Notes: generated by a model from the letters alone, not told the origin. 64,000 nt of DNA from Lichenicoccus sp965276875 (GCF_965276875.1 NZ_OZ255701.1:1612001-1676000), one strand, 5' to 3'. Counted from the first letter of the stretch, positions 34,367-45,028 are shown. Numbers and translations are program-made.

Positions 34367-34396
34367 TTGGACCACGCCACGAGACTCCGATATAAA
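34367..34396 (+). promoter_or_regulatory. sigma70-like promoter before the 71-residue ORF
   Basis: TTGGAC (34367-34372) and TATAAA (34391-34396) are separated by 18 bases in an otherwise GC-rich gap; a start site near 34403 would lie about 30 bases before the small ORF at 34432. Confidence 0.45.
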
Positions 34397-34431
34397 ATGA
34401 TGGCCAAAACGGCGGACAGGGGTCGACACCG

Positions 34432-34647
34432 ATGTCACAATCTCCACCCAATACCTTGAGCGGCAACGAACTGAGCTTGATCCGCGACGCGGTCCCAGCA
34501 CTCGACCTGCTCGCCATACGGTCGCTACGCCGGGCAGGGTTCAAGATCGTCCGGGACACCCCCGAGACCGAGATCACGGCCGAGAAGGATCGGCCCAACC
34601 AGGACAGACGATGGGGCGGCGCCGACACCGTCAGCACCGCCGCCTGA
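34432..34647 (+). CDS. hypothetical 71-residue protein
   Basis: A short protein, MSQSPPNTLSGNELSLIRDA to the end DTVSTAA, with no membrane segment; the middle (ALDLLAIRSLRRAGFKIVRD) is a likely amphipathic helix. It has a plausible promoter 36-65 bases upstream and an AGGGG element about 11 bases before the ATG. It is convergent with ilvC, 3 bases apart. I do not recognise it; the tail rich in charged residues argues against a membrane or catalytic role. Confidence 0.4.
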   Translation: MSQSPPNTLSGNELSLIRDAVPALDLLAIRSLRRAGFKIVRDTPETEITAEKDRPNQDRRWGGADTVSTAA

Positions 34648-34650
34648 GCC

Positions 34651-35670
34651 TCAGTTCCGCGACTTGTCCACCAGGCGGTTCTTGCCGATCCACGGCATCA
34701 TCGCCCGCAGCTTCTCGCCAACCTCCTCGATCTGGTGCGCGTTCACCCGCGCACGCGTCGTCTTGAAACCGACCCCTCCTACCTTGTTCTCCAGCAGCCA
34801 GTTGCGCGCGAACGTGCCGTTCTGGATGTCGGCCAGAACCCGCTTCATCTCCGCCTTGGTCTCGGCGGTTATGATCCGCGGCCCGGTGACATACTCGCCA
34901 TACTCGGCGGTGTTGCTGATCGAGTAGTTCATGTTGGCGATGCCGCCCTCATAGATCAGGTCGACGATCAGCTTGACCTCGTGAAGGCATTCAAAATACG
35001 CCATCTCGGGCGCGTAGCCCGCCTCCACCAGCGTCTCGAAGCCAGCGCGGATCAGCTCCACCAGACCGCCGCACAGCACCGTCTGCTCGCCGAACAGGTC
35101 TGTCTCGCATTCCTCACGAAAACTGGTTTCGATGATGCCGGCGCGGCCGCCGCCGACCGCACTCGCATAGGACAGCGCGATGTCGAGTGCGTTGCCGGAC
35201 GCGTCCTGCGCCACCGCCACCAGGCAGGGCACGCCGCCGCCTCGCTCGTATTCGGAGCGCACGGTATGGCCCGGACCCTTGGGCGCGATCATGAACACGT
35301 CCAGGTCCGGGCGCGGCTCGATCACCCGGAAATGGATCGACAGGCCATGCGCAAACGCGATCGCAGCACCCTGCTTGAGGTTGCGGGCAAGATGCTCGGC
35401 ATAGAGGTCACCCTGCCCCTCGTCCGGCGTCAGTACCATGACCACGTCCGCCCAGGCGGCGGCCTCGGCAGGACCCATGACCTTCAGCCCGGCGGCCTCG
35501 GCCTTGGCGATGCCGGCGGAACCCGGACGCAAACCGACCACGAGCTGGCTGACGCCGCTATCCTTGAGATTGCCGGCATGGGCGTGGCCCTGGCTGCCGT
35601 AGCCGATGATCGCCACCTTCTTGGACTTCACCAGATTCACGTCGGCATCGCGGTCGTAATAGACGCGCAT
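34651..35670 (-). CDS. ilvC: ketol-acid reductoisomerase IlvC (class I)
   Basis: A 339-residue enzyme with GYGSQGHAHAGNLKDSG as the Rossmann NADPH loop near the N-terminus and the knotted C-terminal domain with DLFGEQTVLCGG and ECLHEVKLIVDLIYEGG, which carries the Mg-binding acids. It rearranges and reduces acetolactate or acetohydroxybutyrate in valine, leucine and isoleucine synthesis. Length is that of the short class I form. It is third in the ilvB-ilvH-ilvC order, 18 bases after ilvH. Confidence 0.97.
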   Translation of the reverse strand: MRVYYDRDADVNLVKSKKVAIIGYGSQGHAHAGNLKDSGVSQLVVGLRPGSAGIAKAEAAGLKVMGPAEAAAWADVVMVLTPDEGQGDLYAEHLARNLKQGAAIAFAHGLSIHFRVIEPRPDLDVFMIAPKGPGHTVRSEYERGGGVPCLVAVAQDASGNALDIALSYASAVGGGRAGIIETSFREECETDLFGEQTVLCGGLVELIRAGFETLVEAGYAPEMAYFECLHEVKLIVDLIYEGGIANMNYSISNTAEYGEYVTGPRIITAETKAEMKRVLADIQNGTFARNWLLENKVGGVGFKTTRARVNAHQIEEVGEKLRAMMPWIGKNRLVDKSRN

Positions 35671-35688
35671 GGAAGGCTCCTCTCTTTG

Positions 35689-36197
35689 TCAGATGGTGCG
35701 CGGCCCGCGCGCGATTGCGGCAATCCCGGTGCGGGAGACCTCGACCAGGCCAAGCGGGCGTAGCAGTTCGATGAAGGTGTCGAGCTTCTCGGTGCCCCCC
35801 GTCAACTCGAAGACGAAGCTGCCTGTGGTGGTGTCCACCGGGCGGGCGCGAAAGGCGTCGGCAATGCGCAGCGCCTCGGAGCGCAGCTCGCCGGTCGAGA
35901 CCACCTTGATCAGCGCCATCTCGCGGGCGACGTGCGGACCATCCTTGGTCAAGTCGGACACCCGATGCACTGGCACCAGCCGGTCCAGCAACGCCTTGAT
36001 CTGTTCGATGACCATCGGCGTGCCGGAGGTGACGATGTTGATGCGCGACCGCCCGCGGCCGCCCTCGACCGGTGCGACCGTCAGGCTCTCGATATTATAG
36101 CCGCGACCGGAGAACAGGCCGATCACCCGCGCCAGCACGCCGCTTTCGTTCTCCACCAGGACGGAAATGACCGCCGTGATCTCGGGCTCCAGCGCCA

Positions 36198-36198
<1 letters not shown>
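35689..36198 (-). CDS. ilvH: acetolactate synthase small (regulatory) subunit IlvH
   Basis: A 169-residue regulatory subunit with the ACT domain at the N-terminus (ISVLVENESGVLARVIGLFS) and the IlvH C-terminal domain. It binds valine and sets feedback inhibition of IlvB. The start overlaps the ilvB stop by one base, which keeps subunits in balance. Confidence 0.96.
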
Positions 36199-38027
<1,829 letters not shown>

Positions 38028-38057
38028 GGCCTGCTCCTACAGCGCGCAGAGCGGGCC

Positions 38058-39038
38058 TTATGGCGGAGGCTCGGGTGCCGCGTCAACGCACCTTCTAATA
38101 AACGATATGATTTTGGCCTCTCTGCTTTGCATTTCTTGCGTCATACCAGCTATGCGCGTCGTTATTATGTCCAGGCGATCGTCCGGCGCCAGTTGATGAT
38201 GCGCAAACCACGTCGCCTGCCGCTTGCTATAGCGGTGCTGCGCCCTGACCGCCCGCGCGGCCGCCTCGGCCAAATCGGTTTCGCCGTGGAGATAAGCGGC
38301 CAGTTCCGGCACTCCATGCGCCCGCATCGCAGGCAAAGAGGGCGGCAGGCCGCGCGCCAGCAACGCCGCCACTTCCTCCACCGCTCCCTGACGCAGCATG
38401 CCCGCGAAACGCGCCTCGATCGCCGCGCGCAGCCCGTCCCGCTCCGGCGCCAGCAGCACCGCGGCAAACCGCGCCGGCGCCGGCGGCAGACGCGCCCCCT
38501 CGCGCCAATCGGCAAGACCACGCCCAGTTCCTTCAAGCACCTCCCACGCCCGTGCCAGCCGCTGGCTATCGGTCGGCCGAAGCAACAACGCCGTGCGCGG
38601 ATCACGTGCCGCCAGCCGCGCATGCAGCGCCGCCGGCCCCACCTCGGCCAACAGGCCGCGCGCCGCCACCCGTGCCGCCTCCCCCGGATCCGGAATATCG
38701 GTCAGCCCATCCGTCAGCGCCGCGAAATACAGCCCGGTCCCGCCGCACAAGATCGGCAGCCGCCCGCCAGCCCAGGCAACACGCATCGCCGCCAGCGCCG
38801 CATCCCGCCACCAGGCAACCGACCCCGGCTCGCCAGCATCCCGCACGCCATAAAGCGCGTGCGGACACAACGCCTCCTCCTCCACCCCAGGCCGCGCCGT
38901 CAGGATACGCAGGTCGCGATACACCTGCATCGAGTCCGCGTTGATCACGACGCCGCCCAACGCCCGAGCAACCGCCAACGCCAGCGCCGACTTGCCGCTG
39001 GCCGTCGGCCCCGCCACGATCACCGCGTCTTGCCTCAC
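38058..39038 (-). CDS. miaA: tRNA dimethylallyltransferase MiaA
   Basis: A 326-residue enzyme with the P-loop GPTASGKS (10-17) and the conserved INADSMQVYRDL (about 33-44). It adds the isopentenyl group to A37 of tRNAs reading UNN codons. It is divergent from serB across 28 bases and runs into ilvB, so translation-related and amino-acid genes are grouped here. Confidence 0.95.
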   Translation of the reverse strand: MRQDAVIVAGPTASGKSALALAVARALGGVVINADSMQVYRDLRILTARPGVEEEALCPHALYGVRDAGEPGSVAWWRDAALAAMRVAWAGGRLPILCGGTGLYFAALTDGLTDIPDPGEAARVAARGLLAEVGPAALHARLAARDPRTALLLRPTDSQRLARAWEVLEGTGRGLADWREGARLPPAPARFAAVLLAPERDGLRAAIEARFAGMLRQGAVEEVAALLARGLPPSLPAMRAHGVPELAAYLHGETDLAEAAARAVRAQHRYSKRQATWFAHHQLAPDDRLDIITTRIAGMTQEMQSREAKIISFIRRCVDAAPEPPP

Positions 39039-39066
39039 GCCTCACTCCCTGCCACAGCCAGAGCCG

Positions 39067-39960
39067 ATGGCGTATCCCCGCATTCTCACCCTGATCGCCG
39101 ACCGCGCCAGCACCAGCCTGACCGCGGCGCAAATCCGGGCCGGCCGCGAGATGGTCGCGGGCGACACCCCGCGCATCCTCTCCGAAGGCGAAGCCGCGGA
39201 CATCCCCTGCCCCGCACACGCCTTCAGCCAGCCCTCCATCGCCATTATCCGAGCCGCCTTCGCCGGCCACGCCATCGACGCGCTGCTCACACCCAGCCGC
39301 GGCCGACGCAAGGGCCTGCTGGTCGCCGACATGGACAGCACCATCGTCACCAGCGAAACCCTGGACGAACTCTCCCGCCACGCCGGCGTCGGCGAAAAAG
39401 TCAGCGCCATCACCGCCCGCAGCATGAACGGCGAAATCGACTTCGAGGCCGCCCTGCGCCAACGGGTCGCACTCCTCAAAGGCCTCAGCCTCGCCGCCCT
39501 CGACACCACCCTCAACGAGACCCGCCTCACCCCAGGTGCCCGCACCCTGGTCGCCACCATGCGCGCCCACAACGCCCGCTGCGCGCTCGTCTCCGGCGGC
39601 TTCACCTGGTTCACCAGCCGCATCGCAGCCCAATGCGGCTTCGACGAACACCACGCGAATACACTGGAACACACAACCGACGCGCTGACCGGCACCGTCG
39701 GCGAGCCGATCCTAGGCCGCACCGCCAAGCTCGCCCTCCTGCAATCCCTCGCCCAAGCCCGCGGCGTGCGCCTCGCCGCCACACTCGCGGTCGGCGACGG
39801 CGCCAACGACCTCGACATGCTCAAGGCTGCCGGCCTCGGCATCGCCTTTCACGCCAAACCCATCGTCCGCCAGGCCATCGAAACCCGCATCGACCACGCC
39901 GACCTGCGCGCCCTGCTGTTTGCCCAGGGCTATCCGGCCGCGGCGTTTGTCGATGATTGA
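39067..39960 (+). CDS. serB: phosphoserine phosphatase SerB
   Basis: A 297-residue HAD phosphatase. The nucleophile motif DMDST is at 88-92 and the Mg site GDGANDLDML near residue 240; the first 80 residues are the ACT-like N-terminal extension seen in many SerB proteins. It makes serine from phosphoserine. The ATG at 39067 is chosen because the family N-terminus starts there; in-frame sequence upstream lies inside miaA on the other strand. Confidence 0.94.
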   Translation: MAYPRILTLIADRASTSLTAAQIRAGREMVAGDTPRILSEGEAADIPCPAHAFSQPSIAIIRAAFAGHAIDALLTPSRGRRKGLLVADMDSTIVTSETLDELSRHAGVGEKVSAITARSMNGEIDFEAALRQRVALLKGLSLAALDTTLNETRLTPGARTLVATMRAHNARCALVSGGFTWFTSRIAAQCGFDEHHANTLEHTTDALTGTVGEPILGRTAKLALLQSLAQARGVRLAATLAVGDGANDLDMLKAAGLGIAFHAKPIVRQAIETRIDHADLRALLFAQGYPAAAFVDD

Positions 39961-39978
39961 CGCGCCAGGCAAGCAAGG

Positions 39979-40019
39979 CCGGGGCGCTGCCCCGGACCTC
40001 GCCGGGGCCACTGGCCCCG
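39979..40019. repeat. REP-like tandem GC palindromes, possible terminator of serB
   Basis: Two perfect hairpins in tandem: CCGGGGC-gct-GCCCCGG (39979-39995) and CGGGGCC-act-GGCCCCG (40003-40019), 19 bases after the serB stop, followed by AACCCCG. This layout of GC boxes is a repeated extragenic element known from many alphaproteobacteria. It may also end serB transcription, although a U tract is lacking. Confidence 0.6.
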
Positions 40020-40243
40020 AACCCCGACTCCAGGAGAGGCTATGCGGGTGGAGAACGTCACCGGCTCCTGGTGGCTCCCTGAGATAAGCAGCTATTGCGC
40101 CTGTGATATACAAGCGTTCCCACGGGACCCGTTGCCGCCTGCACCACGGCATCAAAGGATTACCCCGACACACGCCAGAGTTTAAGCTGCGTCAAGCCTC
40201 CAGAAGGACGGCCTGATGCATACAGGCACTCAAGGAGAAAAGC

Positions 40244-40678
40244 ATGCTGCGAGGCTTTTTTTCGCTCGACGAGGAGCTCGGATTCGATCCGGGTGCCCAC
40301 GGCGGCATACGCGGCGTTGAGTATGGAGACAGCACCGGTTGGAAGCTGAAGGTAAAATATTATCTGCCCGAGGGGCAGCCTGATACCGAGATTGTTTTCG
40401 ACAAGATTATAAGCTTTCGAGTCCACGACGAGGCAGAAATAATTCACTACTGGATGGTTCGAGACGCTGAAGGTGCATCGAAAACGTCCTTGTTCTATCG
40501 CATAGAAGAGACTGACTACATGAATGAGATTGTAAGAAATGGAAGCAGTGGATTGTCAAACACGTGCAAACACCAGATATTCAACATACTCGTGGCCACG
40601 AGTAATATCTGCGTCGAAGTCATAGGTTGGGCGCTGCCCACGCTTGCCCGAGCGTCAAAGATGGCGGAGCGCCCGTAA
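40244..40678 (+). CDS. hypothetical protein with low-GC, immunity-like body and altered C-terminus
   Basis: A 144-residue protein with AAGGAG 7 bases before the ATG. It has no signal or membrane segment; the body (LRGFFSLDEELGFDPG to KHQIFNILVATSNICVEVI) looks like a small globular immunity-type protein, but I cannot name the family. The DNA is clearly lower in GC than its neighbours, so it is probably acquired. The last 17 or so residues (GWALPTLARASKMAERP) are encoded by a dispersed repeat at 40623-40683, so the native C-terminus has been replaced. Confidence 0.5.
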   Translation: MLRGFFSLDEELGFDPGAHGGIRGVEYGDSTGWKLKVKYYLPEGQPDTEIVFDKIISFRVHDEAEIIHYWMVRDAEGASKTSLFYRIEETDYMNEIVRNGSSGLSNTCKHQIFNILVATSNICVEVIGWALPTLARASKMAERP

Positions 40679-41497
40679 GCGAGTTGGCAGTAGAGGGGGG
40701 AATCCCGAGCCTCCTCGCCGCTGGCCGGTAGCCAATCGCGATAGAGGTATAGAGCGGCACCCTCCAGATTGTCGGTGTTGCCGACGACGTGCAGCACGGC
40801 GCAACGGGCGCCGGGGATCGTACCTGCCTCGATCCGCTCCCCGTTTGCTTCGATCGGTCGGTCAATGCCGACGCAAAGGTCAAGGCGGTATTCGGCCGGC
40901 GGCGTAGCCTGTGAATCGGAGTGGAAGATATTGTAGGTGGGGCTGACCTTCGACGTCAGGCCGGTCGCCTTGCGCCACGCAATGAACTGCCGGATCGTGG
41001 CACCGACCGTCGCCGGATCGCCGCGGTGCTGCATGACCGCAACCGACGTCGGAGGCATGTCGCGGATCGTTATGTCATCCGTGGTAAAAGCCTTTTGCAT
41101 CAGCTTGCTCCTGGCGGTGTCGAGAGGCCCAAAGGCCATCAGCCACGGCTCCCAGGCTGGAGATTCCCGGAACGCCGAAGGTAACTGCCCAAAACGCTGC
41201 CGAAAGGCGCGTGCAAAGGCGTCCGGCGCTTCGTAGCCAGCATCCATCGCCATCTCGGTGACGCTTTCAGATCCCCCTGTAGGCCAACCGGTAGGATGCG
41301 CGCTTCCTACGGGCGAGCTGGACATAACGATGCACGGACAGCCCGAACATGGCCGTGAACTGCCGCTGGAAATGGTATCTCGAGAAGGCCGCGATGCCGC
41401 TCAGTACAGTCAGGTCCAGATCGCTGTCGAGATGCCGGTCCATGTGATCCAGCACCCGCTGCATTCGGGCATGATAGTTGCGCAACGCCTCCATCAT
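40516..41497 (-). pseudogene. AraC family regulator with GyrI-like effector domain, frameshifted and 3'-truncated
   Basis: The first frame, from the ATG at 41497, encodes an AraC helix-turn-helix pair (LSGIAAFSRYHFQRQFTAMF) and stops at 41267. One base shift in a run of five Gs at about 41279-41283 restores GSESVTEMAMDAGYEAPDAF and the rest of the DNA-binding domain plus the GyrI-like ligand domain (TSVAVMQHRGDPATVGATI). A single extra G is enough to explain the break. The normal C-terminal tail after SPLYCQ is lost and replaced by repeat-encoded residues. Such regulators sense drugs or antimicrobial peptides; this copy is probably inactive unless the frameshift is a sequencing error. Confidence 0.75.
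40623..40683. repeat. dispersed REP/MITE-like repeat between two convergent genes
   Basis: A sequence opening TAGGTTGGGCGCTGCCCACG with a TGGGC-gct-GCCCA hairpin (40628-40640) and a second GC-rich half at 40664-40683. This type of repeat is familiar from many bacterial genomes and encodes GWALPTLARASKM on one strand and SVGSAQP on the other. It replaces the 3' ends of both the plus-strand hypothetical gene and the minus-strand AraC/GyrI gene. Confidence 0.55.
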
Positions 41498-41649
41498 CGT
41501 CGTGTCCGCAGTGGCGAATCCAGGGTGGCGCTTGCTGGCATGACGCGCTCGACCGATCCTGCGGTTTGACATGAAGCGAAGATGGCTATGCCAAGCAGGC
41601 ACGAAGCGTCAAAGTCTGTTCGCACCCCTGTTTCCGGCTTGGATACACA

Positions 41650-42240
41650 GTGAGAATTGAACCTGTAACCCTCTGTGGTCGCCATGTGGCGCTCGTGCCG
41701 TTGTCACCGGAGCACCATGACGGGCTCGTGGCAGCGGCCAGCGATGGGGAGCTGTGGCGCCTATGGTATACCAGCGTCGCCACGCCAGACGGAATGCGGG
41801 CTGATATCGAGCGGCGGCTGGCCCTGCAAGACCAGGGCAGCATGCTGCCGTTCACCGTGCTGGACAATCCGCACGGCCGCATCGTCGGCATGACAACCTA
41901 CATGAACATCGACCAAGCCGGGCCACGGCTCGAGATCGGCTCGACCTGGTATGCGCGCGCAACGCAGCGGACCGGCCTGAACACCGAAGCCAAGCTGCTG
42001 CTGCTTGCGCACGCCTTCGACCACCTGGGCTGCCTCGCGGTCGAGTTCCGCACCCACGTCCTCAATCACCAAAGCCGTCGCGCCATCGAACGGCTCGGCG
42101 CCAGGCTCGACGGCATCCTGCGCTGCCATCAGCGCGCCCGGAACGGCACAATCCGCGATAGTTGCGTCTACAGCATTACCACCGGTGAGTGGCCGGCAGT
42201 GCGCGCGCATCTCACCTGGCAACTGGAGAAGCCAAGGTGA
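41650..42240 (+). CDS. GNAT acetyltransferase, RimJ/RimL type
   Basis: A 196-residue protein, starting with GTG, with VTLCGRHVALVPLSPEHHDGL as the family's N-terminal strand and the later LEIGSTWYARATQRTGLNTEAKLLLLAHAF region. It is like the RimJ/RimL group that acetylates protein N-termini or small amines. Its stop overlaps the next GNAT gene by 4 bases (GTGA), so both are translated together. Substrate unknown. Confidence 0.8.
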   Translation: MRIEPVTLCGRHVALVPLSPEHHDGLVAAASDGELWRLWYTSVATPDGMRADIERRLALQDQGSMLPFTVLDNPHGRIVGMTTYMNIDQAGPRLEIGSTWYARATQRTGLNTEAKLLLLAHAFDHLGCLAVEFRTHVLNHQSRRAIERLGARLDGILRCHQRARNGTIRDSCVYSITTGEWPAVRAHLTWQLEKPR

Positions 42241-42701
42241 GCGCGCCCGGCATGGGTGCCATCCGGCTTGCCGTTGCGGACGACCTGGCTGCTATCGCAT
42301 TGCTCGTCGAGAGCGCCTACGCCAAATATGTCCCGCTGATTGGTCGCAGGCCGGCGCCAATGCAGGACGACTATGCCGCTTTGATCAGCGCAGAGACGAT
42401 TCATGTTCTCGAAATCGACGGCGGCGTGGAGGGTGTCGTCGTATTGATACCGGAACGGGACGCAATGCTGCTCGATAACGTGGCTGTAGCCCCTGCCCGG
42501 CAAGGTCTCGGCCTTGGCAGATTCATGATCGCCTTTGCCGAACGAAACGCAATCGACGTCGGGTATCGATCAGTCAGGCTGTATACCAACGAGGCGATGA
42601 CGGAGAACATCGCGCTCTACTTGCGGCTCGGCTATGTGGAGACCCACCGGAAAGAAGAGCACGGACTGCGGCGGGTCTATCTGGCGAAGCAACTCGGCTG
42701 A
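42237..42701 (+). CDS. GNAT family N-acetyltransferase
   Basis: A 154-residue GNAT with the acetyl-CoA loop VAPARQGLGLGRFMIAFAE (Q/R-x-x-G-L-G form). The GTG at 42237 overlaps the stop of the upstream GNAT gene by 4 bases; a further in-frame ATG lies at 42252. It is a different subfamily from its neighbour, so this is not a recent duplication. Confidence 0.8.
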   Translation: MSAPGMGAIRLAVADDLAAIALLVESAYAKYVPLIGRRPAPMQDDYAALISAETIHVLEIDGGVEGVVVLIPERDAMLLDNVAVAPARQGLGLGRFMIAFAERNAIDVGYRSVRLYTNEAMTENIALYLRLGYVETHRKEEHGLRRVYLAKQLG

Positions 42702-42875
42702 AGCGGGCGCTTTGCTTGTCCCCCGTCACGCCAGCGTAGCGACCCGCTTGCACCCTACACGTGAAGCTGTGGCTGGCGGCAAGGCTTGGCGTAACCTCCG
42801 GGGCGGCGGCGTTTCCAGCGGCCAGGACACCGCCGTCAAACGGTCCGTAGGTCACAAGCAGGCTGAAAGACGGCA

Positions 42876-42930
42876 CTTGCTTTTCAAGCTTAACAGGCAA
42901 AGCGTGAAAAGTACCTCGTTGCTTTTCAAG
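42876..42930. promoter_or_regulatory. pair of 12-bp direct repeats in front of the Fic gene
   Basis: TTGCTTTTCAAG occurs at 42877-42888 and again at 42919-42930, 42 bases apart, which is four helical turns, and 8 bases before the Fic start codon. The first copy, with a C in front (CTTGCTTTTCAAG), also reads as a near palindrome. This looks like a two-site operator for the Fic protein's own winged-helix domain or another regulator. Confidence 0.45.
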
Positions 42931-42937
42931 GTTCCTG

Positions 42938-44140
42938 ATGCGCGCTGCCGACCTTTCGCCCGATCGCCGCAAGCGCCTCGCCCCGGTCCCGGGCCGGGAG
43001 CATGTCAAGGCACTCGTCCCACCGCCATGCCCGCGGACACTCGATGCAGCGCCCGTCATGGCGGCCCTGATCGCGGCCGAGAAGGCAATCGCGGGCACCG
43101 CCGCGGTCGCAAGGCTATTGCCGCATCCTGACCTGATCACCCGCAGCCTGGAGCGACGCGAGGCGGTGCTCAGTAGCCAGATCGAGGGCACTCGCACCGA
43201 CCTGACCCAGCTCCTGGAATACGAGGCGACGGGCTCGGACGAAGGACTCCCCGAGGATGCCCAGGTGACATTGGGGTATGTCCGTGCGCTCGATCATGGC
43301 TTGCGGGCTGTCCGGCGCGAGGGTGGGCCGCGGCATCTGACGCTCGACCTGATACGGCAATTGCACCGTGTGCTGATGTCCGACGCCGATTACCGGCACC
43401 TTGAGGGACCGGGCGAATGGCGACGCGTGCAGAACTGGATTGGCGCCCGACGGATCGAGGACGCAACGCTGGTCCCGCCGCCGGTCTCTCATCTGGAGGT
43501 CTGCCTGCTCGATCTGGAGGATTTCTTGCAGATCGATTGCGGCCATCCGGCAGTGTTGGCTCTACCGTTGCGTATGGCGGTAGCGCATGTGCAGTTCGAA
43601 GCCATCCACCCGTTCAGCGACGGCAATGGCCGTGTCGGCCGCCTGCTGCCGCCACTGATGATGGCGGCCGAGGGCCTGCCGCCACTCTACCTCGCGGGTT
43701 ACCTGAAGGCGCATCAGCGCGAGTACTACGACAGCCTGGCCGGCGTGCAACTCCAGGGGCGGTGGACGGATTGGCTGGGCTTCTTTCTGGACGGGATCGT
43801 CGCGGCCGCGGCGACGGAGCAGGAGACGGCGCAAAGCCTGCTCGCCATCCGCAGGAACTGGCAGGGACGCACCGCACACCTCCGGGCAGATGCTACAGCC
43901 CGGCGGCTGCTGGACGTGTTGCTGGGCGCTCCGGTCCAGACCGTCGCCTCCGCACGCGCGGCGCTCGGCCTTTCGGCCCAGGCTGCAAACACCGGCATCG
44001 CGGCTTTGCTGGAGGTCGGCATCTTGCGTGAGGCCACCGGCCGCCGATGGGGACGCAGCTTCCGAGCCTGCGAGGTGCTGGCCGTGCTGCAAGGTTTGGC
44101 GGACGGTGCGGATACAAGAGAAAGCGGGGCCGCAAGGTGA
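42938..44140 (+). CDS. Fic family protein (predicted AMP-transferase, class II)
   Basis: A 400-residue protein. The Fic motif HPFSDGNGRVGR is at 224-235, complete including the catalytic His224. The inhibitory SxxxEG (Ser79 to Glu83-Gly84) is in the N-terminal part, as in class II Fic proteins that switch off their own adenylyltransfer. The C-terminal 90 residues form a winged-helix DNA-binding domain (AALGLSAQAANTGIAALLEV), so autoregulation is likely. It probably attaches AMP from ATP to a target protein. It lies in a low-complexity neighbourhood of GNATs and a Doc toxin. Confidence 0.88.
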   Translation: MRAADLSPDRRKRLAPVPGREHVKALVPPPCPRTLDAAPVMAALIAAEKAIAGTAAVARLLPHPDLITRSLERREAVLSSQIEGTRTDLTQLLEYEATGSDEGLPEDAQVTLGYVRALDHGLRAVRREGGPRHLTLDLIRQLHRVLMSDADYRHLEGPGEWRRVQNWIGARRIEDATLVPPPVSHLEVCLLDLEDFLQIDCGHPAVLALPLRMAVAHVQFEAIHPFSDGNGRVGRLLPPLMMAAEGLPPLYLAGYLKAHQREYYDSLAGVQLQGRWTDWLGFFLDGIVAAAATEQETAQSLLAIRRNWQGRTAHLRADATARRLLDVLLGAPVQTVASARAALGLSAQAANTGIAALLEVGILREATGRRWGRSFRACEVLAVLQGLADGADTRESGAAR

Positions 44141-44237
44141 CATGCGGCTGGAGAGCGAACGCGCACATGCCATCCTTCAATGCGCCGTGGCTCCGTTTTC
44201 AACAGTTCACGGCGGTCCAAATGTACGTCGTCTTGAG

Positions 44238-44720
44238 TCAGCAAGGGCGCCTCATCTCCATCAAAACGGTCTCGATCTCAATGCCAGATGGTTGAACAAA
44301 TGAGCTGTTGGAGATCTTTTTGAACCCATACTTCCCGTAAAACGGCTCTGCGTTGAGTGTCGCTTCGATTTTGATAATCTCGTGACCTTTCGATAGGGCC
44401 TGCTCCATTGCAAACCTGAGCAGCCTATCTCCTATACCTCTTCCTGTCGCCCAAGGAGCAACAAACAGTCTATCAATGTGCCCCGGCCAGCACTCCGTAA
44501 AACCCAGTAGTCGCTCTGCTGCCGTAGCTACCCAGATCCTACCGTGGCTCAAATGCTCGACGTACTCCCTGGCGTGCCGCCCCTCGAACCATCGTTTAAT
44601 CTGCTCTCGGGAATACGCCGTAGCACAAAGGTCTTTTACTGAATCAACATGGATTTGGAACAGACCCTCTGCGTCATGCTCTGTTCCCGGTCGAATTGTA
44701 GTCGAAATGTTTGCGTCCAT
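44238..44720 (-). CDS. GNAT family N-acetyltransferase
   Basis: A 160-residue GNAT with the acetyl-CoA loop RLFVAPWATGRGIGDRLLRFA (R-G-x-G-x-x form) at about 84-104 and NAEPFYGKYGFKKI as the last strand of the fold. It is convergent with the Fic gene, 97 bases apart. Lower GC than the core genes; probably acquired. Substrate unknown. Confidence 0.82.
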   Translation of the reverse strand: MDANISTTIRPGTEHDAEGLFQIHVDSVKDLCATAYSREQIKRWFEGRHAREYVEHLSHGRIWVATAAERLLGFTECWPGHIDRLFVAPWATGRGIGDRLLRFAMEQALSKGHEIIKIEATLNAEPFYGKYGFKKISNSSFVQPSGIEIETVLMEMRRPC

Positions 44721-45028
44721 CGTTCCGCTCTTTGCCGCAGAAACGTGTCATAGCATCGTGCCCGCAGTAAGAATCTGCATTGGTTTGAAAGCAACCGCAA
44801 GCACGTGCTCAACACAGTACAGAATGGCTCAGTCATCCTAGCCCAGCGCCGCTGCCTTCTATGCCGATGACCTATGCATTGAGGAACAGGATATCGCCAT
44901 CAGGATGTGTGGGTGAAGAATTTGCTAAGTATACATGTGCGCCACACAGGGATGGCTCCGCCCTTTCCGTTCGCCGCCCTTCCATCCATGCGCCTCGTCG
45001 ACTGGCACTGTCGTCTGAAAACGTTGGG
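44721..45028. other. 308-bp gap with no recognisable gene
   Basis: This stretch between the GNAT and the Doc toxin gene contains only short unsupported reading frames and AT-richer patches. I see no tRNA-like fold, strong promoter or repeat. It may hold promoters for the GNAT gene (minus strand). Confidence 0.5.

Noticed and set aside
41288..41308. Hairpin GTAGGATGCGCGCTTCCTAC in the AraC/GyrI gene
   Set aside because: It looks like a repeat element, but it encodes RRKRASYR, the normal family sequence, so it belongs to the gene.
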